Shown here: positions 60,106 to 64,000 of the stretch, piece after piece | Position numbering within the stretch: position 1 is the first letter of the stretch | Layout of the letters: each line of letters starts with the position of its first letter | Source of the DNA: Oscillospiraceae bacterium | GTDB taxonomy: Bacteria; Bacillota; Clostridia; Oscillospirales; CAG-272 | DNA: 64,000 nucleotides | Reading direction: 5' to 3' | Assembly: GCA_015063485.1 (NCBI GenBank) | Contig: SVUA01000004.1 | Coordinates: forward strand, 1-64,000 | The notes under the pieces: generated by a model | Database searches by the model: none | What the model was told of the DNA's origin: nothing | Seen by the model: the letters and a program-made list of their open reading frames with translations, nothing else | Position numbers and translations under genes: made by a program

Positions 60106-61569
60106 ATGAAAAAAATCATTTCCCTATTGCTTATTCTCTCACTTTTGCTTACTTTTACAGGTTGCTTGAAAAACGACAAACCGCAAAATGAACAAAATAG
60201 CTCTGCACAAAGCACCTCCGAACAGTCAAACGAAGTGCAGTCCCCTGCCCCAGAGCTTGACGCTGCTTATCTCAACGGAGTACTGCTTTCGGAGTACTCC
60301 ATAATCTACGGAAAAGACGATGTGGATTATTCCCAGCGTGCCGCTGAATACGTAAAGAAAGAAATAAAAGAGCGTACGGGTCTTGAGCTTACACTTTCCA
60401 CAGACGAAGCAACTCAAAAAAAGAACGAGATAGTCGTTGGTGAAACTACCCGAAGCATTTCGGAAAAGCTTGATGCGGATACTCAGCAGACCGAGTTTGC
60501 TCTTCTTGCCGACGGCGGAAGCGTTGCTCTTGAGGGTGATTATTTCGTTATCGCGGCGGCGGCTTACTTCTTTGTTGAGACCTACATCACGGGCGAAAAA
60601 TTTGATGCTAAAGTTCCTACGACAGAGACCGTTTGCGAACCCATCGTTGCGGAAAAGGCAAACAACTATATCCTCCTTATCGGAGACGGAATGGGTCTTT
60701 ATCAGACAAAATTGTTCGACGTTTGCAACGTAAACACTCATCTTCCCTCGGGGATAAATTACAGTGACGGTGAAGATATCTTCTACGGCTATATGCTTAC
60801 ATATTCAGGATATGCTCGTACTAACAACGTTTCCAACTCTACGACGGACAGCGCGGCTTCTGCTACCGCTCTTTCCACGGGATACAAGACTATCAACGGA
60901 TACGTCGGTCAGGATAAAAACAAAACGGATATTAAATCCTTTACCGAGCTTGCGGCGTCTCTCGGAAAATCCACAGCGGTAATGTCTACCGAAGCATCGA
61001 CGGGCGCAACACCGGGCGGCTTCTCCGCGCATGTTTCAGACAGAAACGATTCAACCGGTATTTTAGCCGATCAGGCAAAGCTCAAGCAAGATATCGGAAC
61101 TATAATAGAGTGTAACTACAACGTTTATGACGAAATGGGCGTTCGTCAGATACAACGCAAAGTCAACAATACACTCAAAACTCTTTCAGAAAATGAAAAG
61201 GGATTCTTTATGATGTACGAGGAAGCGCATATCGACAAGCATTGCCATAGTAATAAGAGAACCGAGGCATTCCAAGCTCTCGTGCGCTTCAATCAGGTAA
61301 TTGGCGTGGTTATGGAATATGCGTTTTACAACCCCGATACCCTCGTTATTATAACGGCTGACCATGAGACAGGAGCTCTTAACAGCAGCTTCAATTTTGG
61401 AAGTAGCAATCACTCAAACGCGAATGTCCCCGTATTCGCTCACGGAGCAGGCGCTGAGCTGTTTAACAACAAAACAATAGAAAATACACAGATACCCAAA
61501 ACGGTCGCAAAGCTTTGGGGCGTTGCTAATTTCGGCGATCAGAACGACGCATATAAACCTCTCGGATAA
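60106..61569 (+). CDS. alkaline phosphatase lipoprotein
   Basis: A 487-residue alkaline phosphatase of the PhoA superfamily, exported as a lipoprotein (lipobox FTGC, cysteine 20). About 170 residues with a Ser/Gln/Glu-rich spacer and a domain containing EIVVGETTRSISEKL precede the enzyme. The enzyme part has YILLIGDGMGLYQ with the metal aspartate, the nucleophile serine in NSTTDSAASATALSTG, MMYEEAHIDKHCH and ITADHETGAL. It would release phosphate outside the membrane. It starts 32 bases after pepP with AAGGAG and ends in a terminator. Confidence 0.9.
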   Translation: MKKIISLLLILSLLLTFTGCLKNDKPQNEQNSSAQSTSEQSNEVQSPAPELDAAYLNGVLLSEYSIIYGKDDVDYSQRAAEYVKKEIKERTGLELTLSTDEATQKKNEIVVGETTRSISEKLDADTQQTEFALLADGGSVALEGDYFVIAAAAYFFVETYITGEKFDAKVPTTETVCEPIVAEKANNYILLIGDGMGLYQTKLFDVCNVNTHLPSGINYSDGEDIFYGYMLTYSGYARTNNVSNSTTDSAASATALSTGYKTINGYVGQDKNKTDIKSFTELAASLGKSTAVMSTEASTGATPGGFSAHVSDRNDSTGILADQAKLKQDIGTIIECNYNVYDEMGVRQIQRKVNNTLKTLSENEKGFFMMYEEAHIDKHCHSNKRTEAFQALVRFNQVIGVVMEYAFYNPDTLVIITADHETGALNSSFNFGSSNHSNANVPVFAHGAGAELFNNKTIENTQIPKTVAKLWGVANFGDQNDAYKPLG

Positions 61570-61585
61570 TTAAATATTCAATATT

Positions 61586-61615
61586 GGTCTGCTCAAAATT
61601 GAGCAGACCGATTCT
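61586..61615 (+). terminator. terminator of the alkaline phosphatase gene
   Basis: GGTCTGCTCAA and TTGAGCAGACC around AA, followed by GATTCTTTTTA. It begins 17 bases after the stop. Confidence 0.9.
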
Positions 61616-61684
61616 TTTTATAAGCTTCTGTCACAAAATATGATTAACAAATTCAACTTTTGATTTATCGGTGGGTTTGATTTG

Positions 61685-61780
61685 ACGAAATGGCTATGCA
61701 CGAATTAAACGGTTACAACGAACCGCAGTAGACCGCCTGTCCCTACAAGGTTAGATTAAATCTTATGGTTTGTATATCGC
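61685..61780 (+). repeat. remnant of the palindromic element (copy E)
   Basis: GAACCGCAGTAGACCGCCTG and TCCCTACAAGG (61720-61750) match the insert end and left arm of copy C at 35576-35606. The right half is missing. ACGAAATGGC (61685-61694) and GCCATTTCGT (61769-61778) form new flanking arms. The rest of this 394-base gap holds a TTTGCAT tandem stretch (61794-61823), a 25-mer motif and the trkA promoter. Confidence 0.65.
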
Positions 61781-61892
61781 CATTTCGTTTTATTTTGCAT
61801 TTTGCACTTTGCATTTTGCATTTATCAATCTCCCCTATAAACAGCAATTTGTTTGAGTATCAAATACATGCAAAATAACATTTTACAAAGTA

Positions 61893-61921
61893 TTGCAATA
61901 TTTCAAAAAAAGTGATATAAT
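61893..61921 (+). promoter_or_regulatory. promoter of trkAH
   Basis: TTGCAA (61893-61898) and TATAAT (61916-61921), spacer 17 bp, 42 bases before the ATG. Confidence 0.8.
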
Positions 61922-61963
61922 ATAAAAAGGCGAGTTCCCAAACCATTGTTTTGGAGGAAATAT

Positions 61964-63319
61964 ATGAAAATAATCATTATTGGAGTCGGTACTGTCGGCT
62001 CTTCAATATGCGCACGTCTCGCTGGAGAGGGTCACGACATAACCGTTATAGATACAGATTATGAAGCGTTAAGCGAGGTATCAAACGCTTACGACGTTTT
62101 TGGAGTTCTCGGCAACGGCGCGGAAATATCCGTGCTTCGCAAAGCGGGAGCTGAAAACGCAGACCTACTTATTGCCGTTACGTCGGGAGACGAGCTTAAT
62201 ATCCTCTGTTGCGCAGCGGCGCGAAAGCTAGGTGCGGACCATACGATAGCGCGTGTTCGAAATCCCGAATATAACGAGCTTATGCAGCTTATGAAACACG
62301 AAATGAACCTTTCGCTTACGATAAATCCCGAATATGCGGTAGCCAAGGAGCTATATCGTATGTTGCGCTTCCCTGCCGCCGCAAAGCTCGATACCTTCTG
62401 CCACGGAAGAGTCGAGGTCGCGGAGCTCACGGTAACGGAGGATTCAGCTCTTTGCGGAAGTACGCTTAATGACCTTCGAAGCCGCTTGAACACACGATTC
62501 CTCGTTTGCAGTGTTTTGCGTGATGGCGAGGTCCACATACCCTCGGGATACTTTACTTTAAATGCAGGTGACATAATATGCGTTACCGCTCCCGACGAAG
62601 AAATAACTAAATTCTTCAAGGCAATAGGCGCTTACAAAGACCCCGTTAAAAACGTTCTTATAATCGGCGGCGGAAGAACTACTTATTATCTTGAATCTCT
62701 TATGCAAAAGAGCAAGATGCGTTCTACCGTTATTGAGCCTGACCGTGAAAAATGCAACGAGCTTGCAGAGGATTTCCCCTGCACTGTTATATGCGACGAG
62801 GGCACGAAGCAGGAACTTCTTTTAGAAGAGGGGCTTGAAAAAACCGACGCCTTTTTGGCACTTACCGATTCGGACGAGGAAAACGCCATCGTTTCCATAT
62901 ACGCAAAGACAAAAAACACCAAGAAAATAATCACGCGTATAAACTCTATGGGGTATGCCGAGCTTTTCAAAAGCATGAAGCTTGAAAGCATCGTTTCTCC
63001 TCAAACCTCCACCGCCGCAATGATACTCCGCTACGTAAGGTCGATGGATAACGCAAAGGGCTTTGAGATAGAATCCCTTCATAAATTCATGCAGGACAAG
63101 GTCGAAGCTCTTGAGTTTATTATAAAAGATAATATCGACGGAATAACAAATATTCCTCTCAAAGACCTCAAACTCCGTTTGGGAATCCTTATTGCTTGTA
63201 TAGTTCACGGAGATAAAGTAATTATCCCAGGAGGTAACGATATCATCAGCACGGGTGACACCGTTATCGTTATCGCGACCGAGGGACGGATGAAAGACCT
63301 TAAGGATATCTTGAAATAA
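61964..63319 (+). CDS. trkA: Trk system potassium uptake protein TrkA
   Basis: TrkA is the cytoplasmic gating ring of the Trk potassium channel. The 451-residue protein has two RCK units. The first has the dinucleotide loop IIIGVGTVGSSICARLA, DTD and GNGAEISVLRKAGAENADLLIAVT; the second has VLIIGGGRTTYYL and GTKQELLLEEG. Each is followed by a C-terminal RCK domain. TTTGGAGG precedes the ATG at 61964. Its stop shares one base with the trkH start (TAATG), so the two subunits are coupled. Confidence 0.96.
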   Translation: MKIIIIGVGTVGSSICARLAGEGHDITVIDTDYEALSEVSNAYDVFGVLGNGAEISVLRKAGAENADLLIAVTSGDELNILCCAAARKLGADHTIARVRNPEYNELMQLMKHEMNLSLTINPEYAVAKELYRMLRFPAAAKLDTFCHGRVEVAELTVTEDSALCGSTLNDLRSRLNTRFLVCSVLRDGEVHIPSGYFTLNAGDIICVTAPDEEITKFFKAIGAYKDPVKNVLIIGGGRTTYYLESLMQKSKMRSTVIEPDREKCNELAEDFPCTVICDEGTKQELLLEEGLEKTDAFLALTDSDEENAIVSIYAKTKNTKKIITRINSMGYAELFKSMKLESIVSPQTSTAAMILRYVRSMDNAKGFEIESLHKFMQDKVEALEFIIKDNIDGITNIPLKDLKLRLGILIACIVHGDKVIIPGGNDIISTGDTVIVIATEGRMKDLKDILK

Positions 63320-64000
63320 TGAATTACCGTATGATAGGATACCTTTTAGGTATCATTTTAATGATAGAAGCCGTTCTCCTTTTATTGCCTATGCTGGTGG
63401 CGCTTATATACGGAGAAAGCGCGCTTCCCTTCCTTTTCACCATAGCTATAATTCTCGCGGTTTCTCTGCCGTTGATAATCTTCAAGCCAAAAAACATAAA
63501 GATATACACTAAAGACGGCTTCGTCTGTGTTGCTTCCGCTTGGATAGTTATGTCGGTGTTTGGTGCTCTTCCGTTCGTTTTCAGCGGCGTTATTCCGAAT
63601 TATATCGACGCTCTGTTCGAGACTGTTTCGGGATTTACGACTACGGGTGCATCTATAATGACTGCTATCGAAGGGCCTTCTCGCATGGGAATACTCTTTT
63701 GGAGAAGCTTTACCCACTGGATAGGCGGTATGGGCGTACTTGTATTCATGCTTGCCCTTCTTCCATCTACGGGAGGTCAGGCGATATATCTCATGCGCGC
63801 CGAAGTTCCCGGACCGACCAAAGATAAGCTCGTACCCAAAATGCGTCAGACAGCTCTTATCCTCTACGCTATCTATTTTGTTTTGACACTTATAATGACA
63901 GCTGCCCTGATGTTCTGCGGAATGAATATTTATCACGCTTTCGTAAATGCGTTTGCTACCGCGGGAACAGGAGGATTTTCTGTATTAAACAACTCTATCG
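63319..64000 (+). CDS. trkH: Trk potassium transporter membrane subunit TrkH, cut by window end
   Basis: The frame is open from the ATG at 63319 to the window end (about 227 codons), so it is a 5' fragment. The start MNYRMIGYLLGIILMIEAVL is the first membrane helix. The first pore loop with selectivity filter ETVSGFTTTGASIM and the second with NAFATAGTGGFSV are visible, with the RSFTHWIGGMGVLVFMLALLP block between. It transports potassium, gated by TrkA, with which it overlaps by one base. Confidence 0.93.
   Translation, partial: MNYRMIGYLLGIILMIEAVLLLLPMLVALIYGESALPFLFTIAIILAVSLPLIIFKPKNIKIYTKDGFVCVASAWIVMSVFGALPFVFSGVIPNYIDALFETVSGFTTTGASIMTAIEGPSRMGILFWRSFTHWIGGMGVLVFMLALLPSTGGQAIYLMRAEVPGPTKDKLVPKMRQTALILYAIYFVLTLIMTAALMFCGMNIYHAFVNAFATAGTGGFSVLNNSI

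Overview
The window looks like a chromosomal segment of an anaerobic, endospore-forming, Gram-positive bacterium of the class Clostridia, probably near the uncultured gut Oscillospirales or Christensenellales type. I infer this from strong AGGAGG-type ribosome binding sites, sigma-A promoters (TTGACA, 17-bp spacer, TATAAT) in front of most transcription units, a cotJ spore-coat operon, pyruvate formate-lyase under a ZTP riboswitch, and the familiar Firmicutes clusters (der/obg, ylm/sepF, dgt-dnaG-rpoD, smc-ftsY, nadD-yqeK-rsfS). No species can be named from the sequence alone. No prophage, insertion sequence with a transposase, CRISPR array or rRNA was seen.

Layout. 1-6040: a hairpin-rich repeat, then a plus-strand operon DUF512 radical-SAM protein, der, HAD phosphatase, obg, GNAT, and ppa. 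6083-7438: minus-strand cotJABC. 7621-8250: queH. 8560-16873: a long minus-strand run, queA, a metallophosphoesterase, miaA, then (own promoter) an HlyD-like protein and the division-associated genes yggS, sepF, yggT, ylmH, lspA, rluD, without the divIVA often found there. 16933-18990: lysine riboswitch, dapA, dapB. 19305-22124: a natural AraD-AraM fusion gene, divergent from a DeoR regulator. 22336-24845: HAD protein and an orphan solute-binding lipoprotein. 25151-30613: rpoD, dnaG, dgt, then aspartate kinase. 30731-35388: a metallophosphoesterase bracketed by two palindromic repeats, an ABC exporter with a HIT protein, and an FkbM methyltransferase. 35775-47830: rpsU, leuS, rsfS, an LCP protein, yqeK, nadD, yhbY, rdgB, ftsY, smc and a radical SAM protein. 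47955-55697: LiaF-like membrane protein, tRNA-His, ZTP riboswitch with pflBA, a NUDIX hydrolase, a metallo-beta-lactamase protein with a probable ASRT-like C-terminal domain, a four-helix-bundle protein, and tRNA-Arg and tRNA-Gly. 55998-64000: DUF4886 lipoprotein, yqeG, an endonuclease IV-like protein, pepP, an alkaline phosphatase lipoprotein, trkA and the first two thirds or so of trkH, cut by the window end.

How the genes work together. Lysine and diaminopimelate synthesis is represented by riboswitch-controlled dapAB and a separately promoted aspartate kinase. tRNA supply and maturation is represented by leuS, three tRNA genes, miaA, queA and queH. Ribosome assembly is represented by der, obg, rsfS, yhbY, ylmH and rluD. 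Protein export and chromosome segregation share the ftsY/smc operon. Fermentation is represented by pflBA.

The main unexplained content is not in the genes but between them. There are several families of palindromic intergenic repeats. The most informative is a roughly 125-bp element found in four full copies and one remnant. Its arms show compensatory changes and its centre is a hairpin with a GNRA-type loop on one strand. In three places it is joined to a gene-end palindrome next to a stop codon. A separate 154-bp repeat ends exactly at the CCA end of two different tRNA genes. The AraD-AraM fusion and the metallo-beta-lactamase protein with the ASRT-like domain are the most unusual proteins. 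All family names come from reading motifs by eye; no database search was run.
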